A DNA stretch of 64,000 nt, from NCBI GenBank assembly GCA_036674765.1, contig JARVKI010000022.1, positions 124,001 through 188,000 on the forward strand, in the 5' to 3' direction. Shown piece by piece: positions 45,601-58,567 of this stretch. Position numbers and translations under genes: made by a program. The notes beneath the pieces were generated by a model. It was not told the origin of the DNA, did no database searches, and saw only the letters and a program-made list of their open reading frames with translations. Position 1 is the stretch's first letter. Each line of letters opens with the position of its first letter. Source of the stretch: Seiridium cupressi (taxonomy: Eukaryota; Ascomycota; Sordariomycetes; Amphisphaeriales; Sporocadaceae).

Positions 45601-48600
45601 CACAGACGACGCAGTGGGTTCTTTGGGTTGAAAATGTAGAGTGCATTGTTGTAGGTCGGATGGCGTGTGAGGTATTCTCGTTGAGCTTTGCGTCTCGCGG
45701 CAGTGAGCGACACAGCCTGGCGAGCCATGGCGCGAGGGTCGAGATTGTCGTTGGGCCCATCAAACTTGAGATTTTGGTAAAAGGGATTGGGCTCCTTGCT
45801 CGTGACCAAGGATCGAACCCGCCCCCATGCAGACGAGAGCAGACCAGGGCGGACATCTCCAGAAGGATTGCCTTGTTCGGGGGACTGAGACCCGCTCGAC
45901 GATTGTTGTAGCGGATCCATGGAGTCGTCTAAGAATTCACGGACGACGGCGTCCTTCAGTAGCATTTCCATCGTAGCTGGTCCGTAGTCAAGAGGGTCTT
46001 TCTTCTTCCGGTTTTTCCCAAAGGTGAAAATGGTGGACAGAGCCAGGTTGCTTGTGTTGTTTCCTAGTTCCTTCCGCTGCAGAAAAGCCTTGACCTGCTC
46101 CAATCGTTTTTCGTCTTCGGATACATCGAAATTCTCCTGAATGACAGCAATAAACATGTTGACAATAATGAAGAAAGCAAGAATGAACCACCCTATCAGG
46201 AAGACGGCACCATACCATGAGGTTTTGAGGTGGGTCGTGTAGGAAGTCACATTGTATAGAATGCTTGTCCAATTCTCGCTCGACAGAATTTGGTACATGC
46301 CCAAAAAGGCGTTGTACATGGTGTTGAAGGAGATCTCGTTGAGTTCGTCGTCTTGATACATTGGAATCTCTCCTCGAAAAATCTGGACGGCGAGAATCGC
46401 CATTATGAACGTAATCAGGAACACAAAAAGCATCAGGTTTGCGATACCGGCCGCATTACCAAGCACGAGCAGGATTAGCTTGCGCGTGATAGGCACTGCC
46501 AGAACAATCCGGTAAATTCTGAGAATTTGGAACACCGTCAGCCAGGCGTAGACTTGTTCTGCGTTGTGGATTGGAGGCAGGAGGATAATCGTTGTTGCAA
46601 CTGCCAAGAAAAGGTCGAATAAGTTTCGATAACTTCGGTGGAAGCCTCGCCAGTTGACCGCGAAACGAATGATGATTTCCATGTCGAGAAGCACGGTGAC
46701 AATGATCTCCGATACGTTGATCAGAACCTCCCGGTTATTTTCAGCACTACGGAAGGCTTGAACCAGCAGATCAAATGCGATCAGCAGTACCCAGAATAAT
46801 CGTGTTTTGTCATACACCTTCTGAAGGGTAGATGCTCGCTGTAGGCGATTCTCGTCCAGCTGTACTGGCACAATAGGTTCTTGTGCTTCACCCGTGAATG
46901 CGCTAGACTTACTCTCTTCCCGGATGACTTGGAAGGACGATGTGATAACAGCGATGAGCAGATTGGTCATCCACAACATCATGATCATGATGCCGGCACC
47001 AAAGAACAAGGCAGCAGGGAGATAGTCCGAGTTCGTGGTGTAATACATGAGATCCGACCATGTGTTGGCGCTCATGATGACAAAGACCAGTTCTAGCGAA
47101 TGGACAATGTTGTCGAAATTCACGGTGTTGTTGTAAGGGCCCGTTGATTGCAGACACAAGGATCCTTGAGGGCACAGATAACCCTTCGGGCTCGCAGTAC
47201 TACTCTTCAGGTTTTCGAGACTACCCGTCAGGGATGTGCTCCAGACCCAAGGTGCCTCATCGCCTGTGCTGTTGTCCAGATGGCCGCCACAGAATTGAAG
47301 CTGATTCGTGTAGGCGGCAGTTATGTTGGTAGGATCCAGAGGGTCGATCCAGACGCATTGCCGACTCAAACTGGATTTGAAGCTTTGAATCCCAATGATA
47401 GCGAACAGTATCCAGAAGAACAAGATCAGGAATGACACACGTATGAGCAAGGGAGCAGCCTTCTTCAGACTTCGCAAGATGATCTATCAATATTATCAGC
47501 ACGGCTCCTGAAGCAAGACTTGCTGTACTTACCGCTGTGCCGTTGGTCAAAGCAAGAAGCCTGACGATCCTTAAGCAGCTCATCATCCGGAAGATGAACA
47601 TATGGTACTCCATCTCAATTCCGGTAATACTGAGGACAAACGTGATCCAGAACGACACGACTGCAGTGAAGTCCAATCGGTTGAAGCCGTGCCGCAAGAA
47701 GGCTCTGCGGGCCAGTTGCATTCTCTGTGCTTCTTCAAACGTTTCTGGTAGCCTCTGTCCATGCATCACTGTAAAGGATCGAGCGAATGTTGTTGGCCCA
47801 TAATTCTCCTCGCGCAGCCCTTTGACGGACTTTTGGCGCTGTGGCCCAAAGACCGCTTGATACTGGTCTACTACGGCAGCCCGCACGCCCCGTTTTCGAT
47901 CGATAGTACTATACTCGGTGGCGTTCAGGACAAAGCCAGACACGATGATGCGCACGATCAACTCTAGGGTGAAGATGGCGAATAATACCAGCATGACCCA
48001 GTCAGTCTTGGTTCCAGCCCATCTAGCCGGTCGCTCATTGCCAGGGTCGAAAACATTGGGGCCAGCTTCTACAGCTAACAGAATTGCTTGGAGAACAATC
48101 AACATCAGGATGAACGGTTCCATGTATGGATTGACCAAAACATCGCAGAGTTTCATCCTGATTGGATTGTCGGGGGCGAAGATACCCAGTGAGCGGCCCT
48201 TCAGTGGATTTGCCATGGGCTCTCGAGGGCCGTGAAACATGGGTGGCTCTTGGACGAAGGTAAACCTCGGGTCGCCAGCCTTCTCACGCGGATAGACTTG
48301 TGATGGGTACGATGTGTCGACGGACAAGTGGCTTGTTTCCAGAGGGGTTCGGCCATCAACACTTGGCGATCGAGAACGAGTTCGCCGGTTGTGTTGGTCT
48401 ATGGTGTCTCCTTCACCACTGATATTGACAACGCGCTGGGACATGGCCCTAACGATGGACCCAGCTCGATACAAAGCCGTCCCCGGCGAGCGCGAGGCTC
48501 GGGGGTCCATGGGCGTGAGGGTTTGGCCATAGCTGCGGTGTTTGTTCGGCTCGTAGTCTGGCCCCAAATCGAACCCGAGCATTTTGGTTTCGCGCGGTCT

Positions 48601-49152
48601 TGACTGACGTGCCTCATCTATATCAGATACTGTCTGGAAGCTGGTCCGCGAGGGTGCTTCCGCAGCCGGGCTGGGCAGGGCGCCAGAGATGGGCTGGGCA
48701 GCAGAAGCCAAGGGTGTGTTGTCTGACTCGAAGTACTCCTGATTTGTTGGCTCATCGTAGTAGAGTGACGGGGCAGCATAAGGGTTCGACGATGAGGATG
48801 ATTCCCGAGGCAGAGCAGGCGCGGGAGGGTGGATTTCCGGAGGTAGAGCAAACTGCAAGGCGGCGGGATCTATGGGTGAGCCCGGTGTTGTCTCGCCAGC
48901 ATCGCGGTGGTGCTGGTGGCTCTGTGTTTGGCCCCAGTACGTCGACAGGCCGGGCAGATTGGCAGCCGCCGACGGCGACAGTCGATGATCATCGCGCGTG
49001 CTTGCCGCTCCTTGGCCCCCACTTCCGCCATGCCGATTTCCATACTCATATTCGCCAGGCGGCCTCGAGAGATTTTGCAGTGGTATCGATTGCGGCGATG
49101 GAGACGAAGGGCTCTGTTGCGCGTACGGCGGTGACTTGGGCGGTCTACTCAT
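42643..49152 (-). CDS. cch1: Cch1 high-affinity calcium channel alpha subunit
   Basis: Four exons are inferred at 49152-47533, 47483-45108, 45048-43202 and 43150-42643, giving 2116 residues. All introns are 50-60 bp GT-AG, and each junction keeps frame through membrane segments. About 300 disordered N-terminal residues precede four repeats of six helices. Pore loops carry SANTWSD (repeat I), SSENWTS (II), SQEGWVD (III) and CGEGWNE (IV), so the filter reads N/E/E/E. Voltage-sensor S4 helices are Arg/Lys-rich in I-III (e.g. FKALRALRLLNVSD) and poor in IV. A degenerate EF-hand-like segment follows repeat IV. Cch1 works with Mid1 in the plasma membrane for calcium entry under stress, mating pheromone or low calcium. 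Length is normal. Confidence 0.96.
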
Positions 49153-51515
49153 TGTGGTGTTGTATCATCCAGATGATACAGGACGGGGAGCGAGTGTGGT
49201 TGTAGCGAGCGTGGCGGGCGCAATGCGCTGGCGCACCCAGACGGAAGGCTAGGGCAAAGGAGCTTGCATTACAACAACTCTACAAACTCGGTTCTCTCGA
49301 CTCGATCGTTTTCAATCAATGCAGAGGTCGTGTCTGTCGGGCGCAATCTGTGGCGTCGTCGAAGTGAGACCGAGGGGTCGGAGGTCAAGCGAGGTGCGAA
49401 GCCAAAAAGTCCAGCGAATCCGATTACCTGCTGCCCTTTTTTCCCTTTATTTCGAGTGTAAGCGTTTCGGGCTCCGATTGTCTCGCACTAGCCAAGAGGA
49501 GCAAAAGAACGGTCAAAAACAAGGTGAGATGTATTGTCTGGTTCTCTGAAGGTGATGTCAGATGAAAATGTTTCTACTGAATGTCTGTCTACCTGGTCGA
49601 CGTCCACGTCCACGAGTAGCGGTACGAAGGCAAGCTGGAACCCACTGGCCGGTGCTCCTCCAATATGGATCCTGCATTGCTCAGCTGGACCAACGGGAGG
49701 GTCCTCCCATAGGTTTGACACGAGGGAGAGACTGGAGCTCAGACGCCAAGCTGTGCCGTGCCGATAACGATGCACCAGCAAGCTTGACCAGTCGCATCGC
49801 GCTTGATCCAAACTGGCCATAGACTTGTTTTTTCTGCTATGGGCTCACCACGAACTATGTAGCTCAGCCTCTCCAGTCTCCCGGTCTTGCGCAATCGGGT
49901 CCACCAGCTGAGAGGGCTGTCGTGCTTTGTGCCATGTAACGCCCGCTAGAGCCCTGGGCTGGCCCTCGTATCAAACTGCATGGTTTGCACGAAAGATCAA
50001 TGTGCATAGGACACTTCCCCGTCACCACCCCCTAACAAGGAGTACAACGACCGCCCTCAGGGCCCCCCTAATGCGCTAGTCGATAGCGCAATGCATGAAG
50101 ACACCGGCCCCTGACAGCACTGGGGCCGAAGCCTGCCCAGTGGGTGGCCACCTCACCTTGCCCATGATTAATTCCATAAGGCCGCCATCATTTGTCCCGG
50201 CCGCGTCGCTATTGGGGACTTGGCTGTCAAAAAACAAAGTTCCCAATCCTCACCTTGGATAGTGTCGTGATTGAACTCTCGACAAACAGTCTGCGTTCCG
50301 CGCCGGTACATTGGACACCGGATAGTTCCCCTTTCGCCCAGAAGTTGGGATCTACCGAATATGCGGCCCTGGCCCTCTTTTTTGGTACCAAAACGCCTGT
50401 TGTAGGAGTCTGAAACAATGCCACAGCGCGACCTTTCGGATTGGCGAATGCTTCGACCGCTTCGCCCCAATTCCCGTGCCAACCCAAGTTTACGAGGTTC
50501 TGTCCCTCGCATCATTTGTTCTCTATCCATAGTACTATATCTTTGGCCTTTGACCTATCCATGGATTTGAGGCAAGCAGTGAATTCTATGCTTGGTACAA
50601 AGTTCCTCTGATGCATGAGGCGTGGAGGGAAACGAGGTACCCTATTGTAGTGTTTTTCAAGTAAGCCTAGAAACGTGATCGCGCTGTATTCTTCATATTT
50701 TTGACCGAGCTTCTCGTATAGCACGCGGTAGCCGAGCGGGTATCGCTACTAGGCCTGATTGCTACACTCCCACGGCAAGCTATACGAATGCCATACAACT
50801 GACAAAACTGTGAAGCTATGGTATTAAATGTATTTTAGGGATCCAACGCTCACAGCAGTCGCTTCACAAAGAATGCAATCCACTACGATGAGCGCTATGG
50901 TGGCCATGACTCCCATCATGTAGATGTTCCAAATCATACAAATGTAGACGAGAGATTCTTCACGGGGTCTAAGCATATGAGATGATGATTGAGCAGCGTG
51001 CAGAAAGCTCATTCCATCATATGCGTACCAAGCTGCGAGATCCAGTCGACTATAATGAGGGTCACGTGCATAGATGTCTGGCAGACCGGTGCCTGCAGCC
51101 AGCCCCTGTCTCCGCGACTGGCAAAGTGAAGACGGATTTGGACTAGCGCAAGTGGCTGTGGGTGGGGTTCCCATCCCAGACTCCCAATGCTTTACGCGAC
51201 TTGAATCGCGCCAGCTCAGAAAATTGATCCAGAGCCAAGTACCGGCGCGGCTCGTTGACTGACCTCATTCTTGAGAGCATCCACGCCCAGATGTCCAGTG
51301 CCTTTCATCACCACAACACCACCTCCGTGCTTCTACTCCAGTGACAGTGACGATTGCTAGGTGACTCTACTGATGGACCAGACTTTTCTCCGGCATCTCT
51401 CTCCTCTGGCTCCTACACTGCCTTTGTTTCTTGGAGCTGGTCGCGGCTGGCCCTGCCCTTGCCAGAGTACCTGCGCGTAACCTCACCCCTAGCCCATCGC
51501 ACACAGCCCAGCACG
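49153..51515. promoter_or_regulatory. Divergent upstream region of cch1 and the PHD gene
   Basis: 2.4 kb between divergent starts. No gene is supported. An A-box-like tRNA word near 50727-50742 has no matching B box and is not called. Confidence 0.5.
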
Positions 51516-54138
51516 ATGCCATCGACGAGGAAGCGCACTTTACGCGATGTCGAGTCCGACGCCACTGCCTCCAACCTTGACACACCCAAGGAGACCTCGC
51601 TCTTGCAGCGCATTCGGAATGCCTGGCAATTCGCCAATCTATTTCAATGGATCTTCTTGTTTGGCAAGGTGGTCAAGATCGATGAGAACATCGACATAGA
51701 CGTGCGTCCTCAGCTAGATCCTCGCTCAACGGTGCATTCTTGCACCGCCGCCTGTCAACGTCGCATGTGTACTGACCGTATTTCTACCAACAGATTCTTG
51801 AAACCGAATGCTTGAAACACCATTCTACTGTTCTCATCGACATCGGCTTGGCCTTGCTCAAATTTGTATCTTCGCATCGAGGCCTAACCCCGGAGCTCTT
51901 TGACGAATACACGCGTCGACAATACGTCGCAAAGAAACCTTCACACAATCCTTTCGGGACCGATGAGGCACCCGCCAAGTTCCATGATTTTGACATATTC
52001 ACAAAGGTTGGTACGCACATGTCCTTTTCTCTAGTGCTCGGTTGTTGACGGTGTCGTAGCTCAAGGTCCTTCAGCAGCTGACGCAGTGGGTCATGCTGCA
52101 TCCTGAGCGTATCCGAGACAAGATGGATGAGCAGAAGCTGTCGGATCAAACCGACTGGAGGATTGAGCCTTACGGCTGGGACAGCGAGGACCGTGAATAC
52201 TATCTCTTAGATGACGATCGCTTATATCGTCGTACCGAGGCGCCGCCGCCCACGACTACTTGGAAACCGAAGAAGAGTAGCAAGAAGGCCAAAGCCGCTA
52301 CAAGGGCCGCCAAGCGGCGCCGCGTCTCGACGTCTGCCGCTGCAGACGCCGAGGACACAGAGGACGGACCTGCATCCGAGGCGGAGGAGACCCCTGTTCT
52401 TGAAGACGATGGATTCGGTGGAGCAAAGTGGGAATGCATTGCCGTTTCTTTGGGTGAAGTTCGTGCATTTCTCAACACATTACGCAAAACCCGTGATGAG
52501 AATGAAAAGATCCTTCGAGATCGGATCGAGGACGGGCTCGTGCCTATCCTTGAAAAGCAAGAAGAGTCGCGTAAAAGAAAGATGTTGGCGAGGGAAAAGG
52601 AGCTTCTCACGCTCGAGAAGTTGGCACACGCCAAGAGATCGAGTCGTCTAGCAGGCAAAGCAGACCGACAGAAACAGGAAGAGGAAGATCGACTGGAGGA
52701 AGAAAAGCGCCGCAGAGAAGAAGCTGCCGCACGGAAGGAAGAGCAACTACGTCTGAAGAAGGAAAAGGAAAGGGACAACAGGATGATGTCACGTGAAAAC
52801 CGCCTCAAAGAGCGAGAAGTCCGGCGCCTGAAGCACCAGGAAGAACTAGCGCAGCTCTCCGAGGACAGCAGGAACGTCGACTCCGACAGCGGCAGTAGGC
52901 TCTCGGGGCGTCGATTGGAGGCTGAGATTGCGAGGAACAAACAAGCCCTCAGGGAGCTCGAAGACGAAGAAGAGGAGTGGATATTTGATTGCGTCTGTGG
53001 TGTTTATGGACAGGTTGACGATGGAACCCACAGCATTGCTTGCGAGAAATGTGGTGTCTGGCAACATAGCAAGTGTGCGGGCATCAGCGAAAAGGCTGCC
53101 GAACGAGACGATTTCCACTTTGTTTGCAACACCTGCAAGCGACGAGAGGCACATCCCAAGCCTACTGTCATCAAGCTCAGAGTCAAGAGTCCAAATGATG
53201 CTCTGCCATCACCGCGCACCGCCAAGTCCACCGGAGCGAATGCTCAGCAGCGAGGCACCACATCACAGCAGCCCGCTGCTGCCATTGAAAGTTTATCACA
53301 GCCGACGGAAAAGCCCGATTTGTCACCATTTACGAATGGCGCAACATCTCATGGCCAATATGCCACCGCATCCCGGTTGCAACACAGCTCTCCTCAGGCA
53401 CCAGCGCAACCGATTATTCCCATCAAGCCGACCAGTCAAACTCCCATACTTCCTCCGCCTTCACCATTCTACAATCATGAAGCATCGAACCCATTCTCTT
53501 CTCCACATCCTACCTTATCTCCGCCGCAGCAATCACCTAACAAATCACGGGCATACTCTACTATCAATCAGTCGCCGCCTTCTGCCTCGGTTTCACCGGG
53601 AGCACACAAAATATTGCCTCCGAAGGGCGTGTTTCACATTTCACCCAAGGTCAACGGAGCTGTGGCATCACAGAAAGATCTAGCTGGCAATATGCCTCCG
53701 AATACTAGTGTGGCTTTTCCCTCAGGAGCCGCAACAGCTGGTTCTCCCGTGAAACAACCCCTTCAGGACACGGCCAGGTTACCGGGAGTATCATCTCCCC
53801 AATCATCTTTCTCAACTGCACGTCGCCCGTCTAGTAGTAGCGCCGTGGCCTCGCTTCTGTCGACTCCTCAGCTCAAACACGGTCAACCAGAGCCAGCGTC
53901 TGATGTCAAGACACCGACGCTTCCGCCGACTCAGAACGGCATATCACCTTTGAAACGGTCGCCGCCTCACGCACAACAATCCGCGAATGGAGTGCGGTCA
54001 TCACCAGCTCCGCCTCTCCTGCCTCCGTTTGCACTCTCACCAACGCCATCGAAGCAGATTTTGACTCCGCCCGTCAAGCCAGCGGAACCGCTTCGGCCTA
54101 CGTCGCAGCAGTCTAATAGCACAGCCGAAGAACTATGA
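51516..54138 (+). CDS. DDT/WHIM-like and PHD-finger chromatin protein
   Basis: Exons at 51516-51701, 51794-52006 and 52060-54138 give 825 residues. The second intron uses a less usual GTTGGT donor; only this keeps the frame into LKVLQQLTQW. The N-terminal half has a DDT-like helical segment (TVLIDIGLALLKFVSSHRGLT) and a WHIM-like segment (WRIEPYGWDSEDREYYLLDDDRLYRR). A long charged coiled coil follows (about 290-430). A PHD finger begins with DCVCGVYGQVDDG and continues CEKCGVWQHSKC...CNTC, a Cys4-His-Cys3 pattern. The tail is Ser/Pro-rich and disordered. This order resembles RSF1/CECR2-type remodeler subunits that bind histone H3. Nuclear chromatin role is inferred. Confidence 0.88.
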
Positions 54139-57100
54139 AACGGGTGCAATTTTCAAGCTGGCTTGGCCACAGCTTTCATAATTTTGAGATCAGTGTCTAC
54201 TTGACAATTGATTACTTTCCATGAACGGGTTTCCGAGAAGCCGAGTAGAGTCAATATTAGAGCCAGCGTTAAAGGGGTTGCCAGAGACCAATTGAACAAC
54301 CGACGGAAGATGGGGTGTGTCGTCTGAGAGGGCTAGGATCTCACGCATCAGTCGTCGTTGAGTCAATGGCCATATTTGCTTGTTTAAACATGTAGACAAT
54401 TATATGATAAATGATAAATGTCGATGCGTAGTGATCCATCACCCTAGATTGGATTGAAAGCGATGAGACAGCACAAATCATGATTGTATGCAACATACTG
54501 TACCCGGGCTTATTGTCATCATGTAAGTAGCTCTGCGCTGTACATTGGGCCTTTCGATAGCGAAAGGGAAGTTCGTCATGGCGCGATCAGTATGTTCCGC
54601 CTGTTCGGTGGGCTTCGGTGGGCTTTCACCACATCAAAAGGCAGGAGGATAGCAATCAATTCCTCCAGATTTCATTGAAACGCAACGATTTCCTTGCGAG
54701 CTTGAATTTCGAACATGCCCTGCAAATGGTGGGACTAAGCAGTTGTGTTGATGACAGTTCAGCAGTGGTAGTAACTCCATTGTCACAGCACCATGAATTC
54801 ACCACAAGTATAGGACCTGTAGCGTCTAAGCATTGATGACGTTCTACACCATATGCAACGGAAGTAGGTATATGTCTTTTCTCAGCTCCTACGTCTTAGT
54901 ACAGGGCGGTTAAGCCCTACCGGATAGTAGATCTGAGCGGAGCCCAAACGGGCAATCCGGTCCATGCTAAGCCGGAGCTCCCTACATGTACAACTGTAGC
55001 CTCTGGATTGCATTACAGTTTGCACTGTGTGGGCTGGATCAAGACCCGACAGGGCGTCACGAACTGTTGGTACCAACGAACCTCTCTCGATGTAACAACA
55101 ACAACAACGCACCCTTCGCTGTTCTCTGCCGTTGCCGTCTCTTGTCAAGACGGCGTCGAGTCAGTAGACTGCCTGCCAACGGACATAATCACGAGCCAGG
55201 AAGAGAGTTTTACCAAGAAAATACTTGTAGCTTTGGAGAAGACAGAATCAAGATGCTCGAGAAAAGCCTTCTGAGGCTACGAAGTGTATGTGCATTCACC
55301 TGCAAGTCCAAAATGCCTCCGGGCCTCCGTGCGCTTCCACATGGACATGGCATCATCGTGAAAAGAGGTGAAGAAAATGATGAGGTCTCTGTCCAGTCCG
55401 TCGCTCTATTTTCCTGGAGCTGTCTAGACATGGAGATTTATAGCCAATGGCATGAGGAAAAGTAAAGCCTCCCAATAGGCCTGACGTCCAAACAGCCAAT
55501 CCCTAGCCCGACGCTAATGCAGCTATCCGCGGCCCGACAGGGGTAATTCATGCAAACAGGTATAAGCCACGGACAACCTGGAGAACTGGAGAACTGCAAC
55601 AATTCGGCAGCTGTCGATGGAACCCTAAAAAGGAAAAAGAAGAAAAAAAAAAAAAGAAGGGACTTGCAGAATCAAATGCTGCTTGTGAAATTCCAATCCC
55701 TGACATTACAGATTCCGCACCACTCTCAGGACAGGAAGATTCCGGGGCTCTCTTAAAACTGGAGAGAGGGCAAAAATGGGTCACTGGAACACGACTGTCG
55801 GGACTAAAGAGGGCAAAGAACCCCATCCGCCTTGCATTTAAAGGATGTAGGAACGGTGAAGCTCTTTCTGTCACAGGAATGAGGAGGGCCAATGGCCAGA
55901 ATGCGACACTAGCCCCGTCCACCCGTTTTCAGAAACGCTGCATTCCAACAATCCCACAACCGAGTGCTTCGGTACCAGGCCAACATCGTTCACGACTGAT
56001 TGAGAGAACAGGGACTCAGCATGGAATGATACCTCCAGAGGTATGGCCACGACATATGCCCCAATGGTACTCCTGATCGCGGCGCTGGCTGCTCTGTTGC
56101 TCCGGATCGGGAGCGCAAGCAGTCGGGAGATTGAGCATCTAGATCGAACCCCAGATTTGTCTGATATGAACGGTGGGGATTAACGCGGGTTGAGCGGGTT
56201 GCCGCGCGAACGATCTTGCTTTGGGAGCCAAACATGTACCCAAGGGTTCCTGCCTCTCCCGTTGCTCCATCCAGGATAGTCCCCTGCTTGTAGGAGACAT
56301 GTTTGCCAGGTTCTCGAATGTCTTGCCCGGACGCTTCTCCTGGGGTCTAGGATACCTAGATGCAGCATATGACAGGATTCCATCAAGGCCAGAGAAGCAA
56401 GCGGCATCTGTCCAGTCAATTTGACCTGGCAGGCCTCACATGAGCCGCCCCGTGGCTCTCCTGCTATACTCTCTCCCCCCCAACGCTACACTGCTCGCCT
56501 CGGAATGTACCGAGATCCCCCAGGCTGAAATTAGAAACATGAATCTAGACACAGCCAGAGGATTTCCCCACAGTAAGTAGCCGCGCCTGTCGGACAGGTG
56601 AATTCTCGACGCTCTCTGGCGTGCCAGGCCTGCCCGTTGCGTTCGCTTGAGTCAGTCCACAATCTCCAATCACCGTCTTGCAAATATCCGGATCCGTCTA
56701 TAGAGCCAGTCCAACCCACATGCGTATACAAAGCGACGACCGGATACTGGCAAGTGGCTAGCCGAATAAAGCACAATGAAATACAAATAACATACACACC
56801 CAAAATTCAGGCTCCCTTTTTTCCATCTTATTTTTGCTCGCCTGTTTTGTTAGTAGTCGGTCTGACCTCTGAAGACAAAGTCGCTGGTGGGATAATTGTC
56901 CAGGTAGAGAGCGAAGACGAACGACAAAGCAAGCGTCCACTCCTTGTACCTACCTACTATTGCTACCAAGCAGGCCGGGACCCCTTTACCCATCGCTTAC
57001 CAGAAGATAGCTCCTTTGCATACAGCTCTGCACCAATAGTACAAACTTGATCTTCACCTATACGGATCGTTCCTTCCCTAGCCCGATCGTCTGTCCAGGC

Positions 57101-58567
57101 AACACCTACCCGAAAGTTTCCATATTGAGCATCACATGATCATTTCCACTTACAAACCAACGACCCGCATGTGTTACCATCATATCTGCATACGCGTACG
57201 CTCCCTTGCTGGATACTGAAGGCAAGAAGACTGCGAGAGAAGGAACCTAGGGGGGATACAAAGGAAACCGGTGGAAAGCTTCGGTGCAGGACTGAGCTGC
57301 AGGACAGGCTGCATCCAGCACAACCTGTCTAGGGCGCATTGGCTCCGGGCTGTGCGTTTCTGCAACAGTAGCAACTGGTTCATCAGATCCTGACCTGACT
57401 GCACCCAACTCCTGCTGCAGTCACCGGCCTTGACTGCTGCAGAGCGTAGATACGCCTGACGTACGTGCATAGTCTTGAGGTACCAAGGGTCCAGCTCAGA
57501 TTCAGCTGCCAGTGTTCCGGCAAGGCGCAAAGACCGGGAATCTCTAGCTCGGCTCCTCCGTAGGTCTGCTACAGCCATTTCTCTCCATCTCAGTCCAGCT
57601 TCTTCTGCACATACGCCCCTCTCATATCCTGGTCCCTGCAGCTGTCGTTGCGGTGCGGATGACGCCCAGACAAGACACAAACTCATACCCGCGTGTTTCT
57701 GACTTGTCTATTCCGCCACCCACCGCCTCGCTCTGCAGCCATTGCTATCTATTCGGCACTGCTCAGGCGCTATTCACACGAAAACATGCTTGGCCGGTAC
57801 ATCACATGATAGACACTTCCCCGTACGCGCTCCTCCACAGAAGTACGTCTGGCTAACTCCAGCAATCCCAGTCGCGCACTGCGTCCGCATGCTCAGCGCA
57901 TCGCCTTGCGGCAGATTACATTTCTGAACACTTGGACGTGTTGACGGCCGTCAGACCCAGCGGCCTACACTCCGCTGCACCCCCATCATAGTCTGTCAGA
58001 TTATCGACTTGTTCCAGAAGCTTACCTGGGCGAGCTTGTGTTCAAGCTCCTGGTCCGATTCATCGCTACCCTGTCGTCGGCTACTCCAGCTATCGCTGGT
58101 ACTTCCGACAGAAGCGTGGGCCGATAGACTGTCAGACGTCAGTATCAGATCGACACAGGAGTCTTACCCGACTGGCCTATCTGACGCCTTGCGCATGCCA
58201 ACACCAGCACCGCCTATAATCACTTGCAGCCTGTCTTTCGTCGTCCCCATCGCTCATATTCGCTTTCCCAGATAACCGACACAAGGACGGTGCCTGCTAT
58301 CGAAGAATAGTGATCTCCAATGTCCATCGACCATTGTCGTCTTTGTTGAAGAAATCTGTCCCTTTGATCCCGGCCATCATTGTTCAAGAACACAATCTTA
58401 GTATTGACAGCTTTCATCCTAGCCTATAATTGCCCTTTAAAGTCGCCTTGTCGACCGCCTGTCTCATTTTGGATCACCAAGCAACTACCTAATCAATTCA
58501 TACTTTGATTGCTACTGCTGCAATATATTCGTTGAGTGTGGAACAAGCAGCAAATACATCAGCGAGG
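54139..58567. promoter_or_regulatory. 4.4 kb upstream region of the HMG-box gene
   Basis: No gene is supported over 4.4 kb. The last 1.5 kb is CT-rich with many short frames, consistent with a very long leader. A frame of 159 codons at 54986-55465 has no domain. Confidence 0.5.

Noticed and set aside
50727..50742. tRNA A-box-like word GGTAGCCGAGCGGGTA
   Set aside because: No B box at the required distance and no acceptor stem; not a tRNA.
52200..52940. 246-codon minus-strand frame
   Set aside because: Antisense of the Lys/Glu-rich coiled coil of the PHD gene, which reads as Ser/Phe/Leu-rich.
54986..55465. 159-codon open frame
   Set aside because: Overlaps other random frames on both strands and shows no recognisable pattern.
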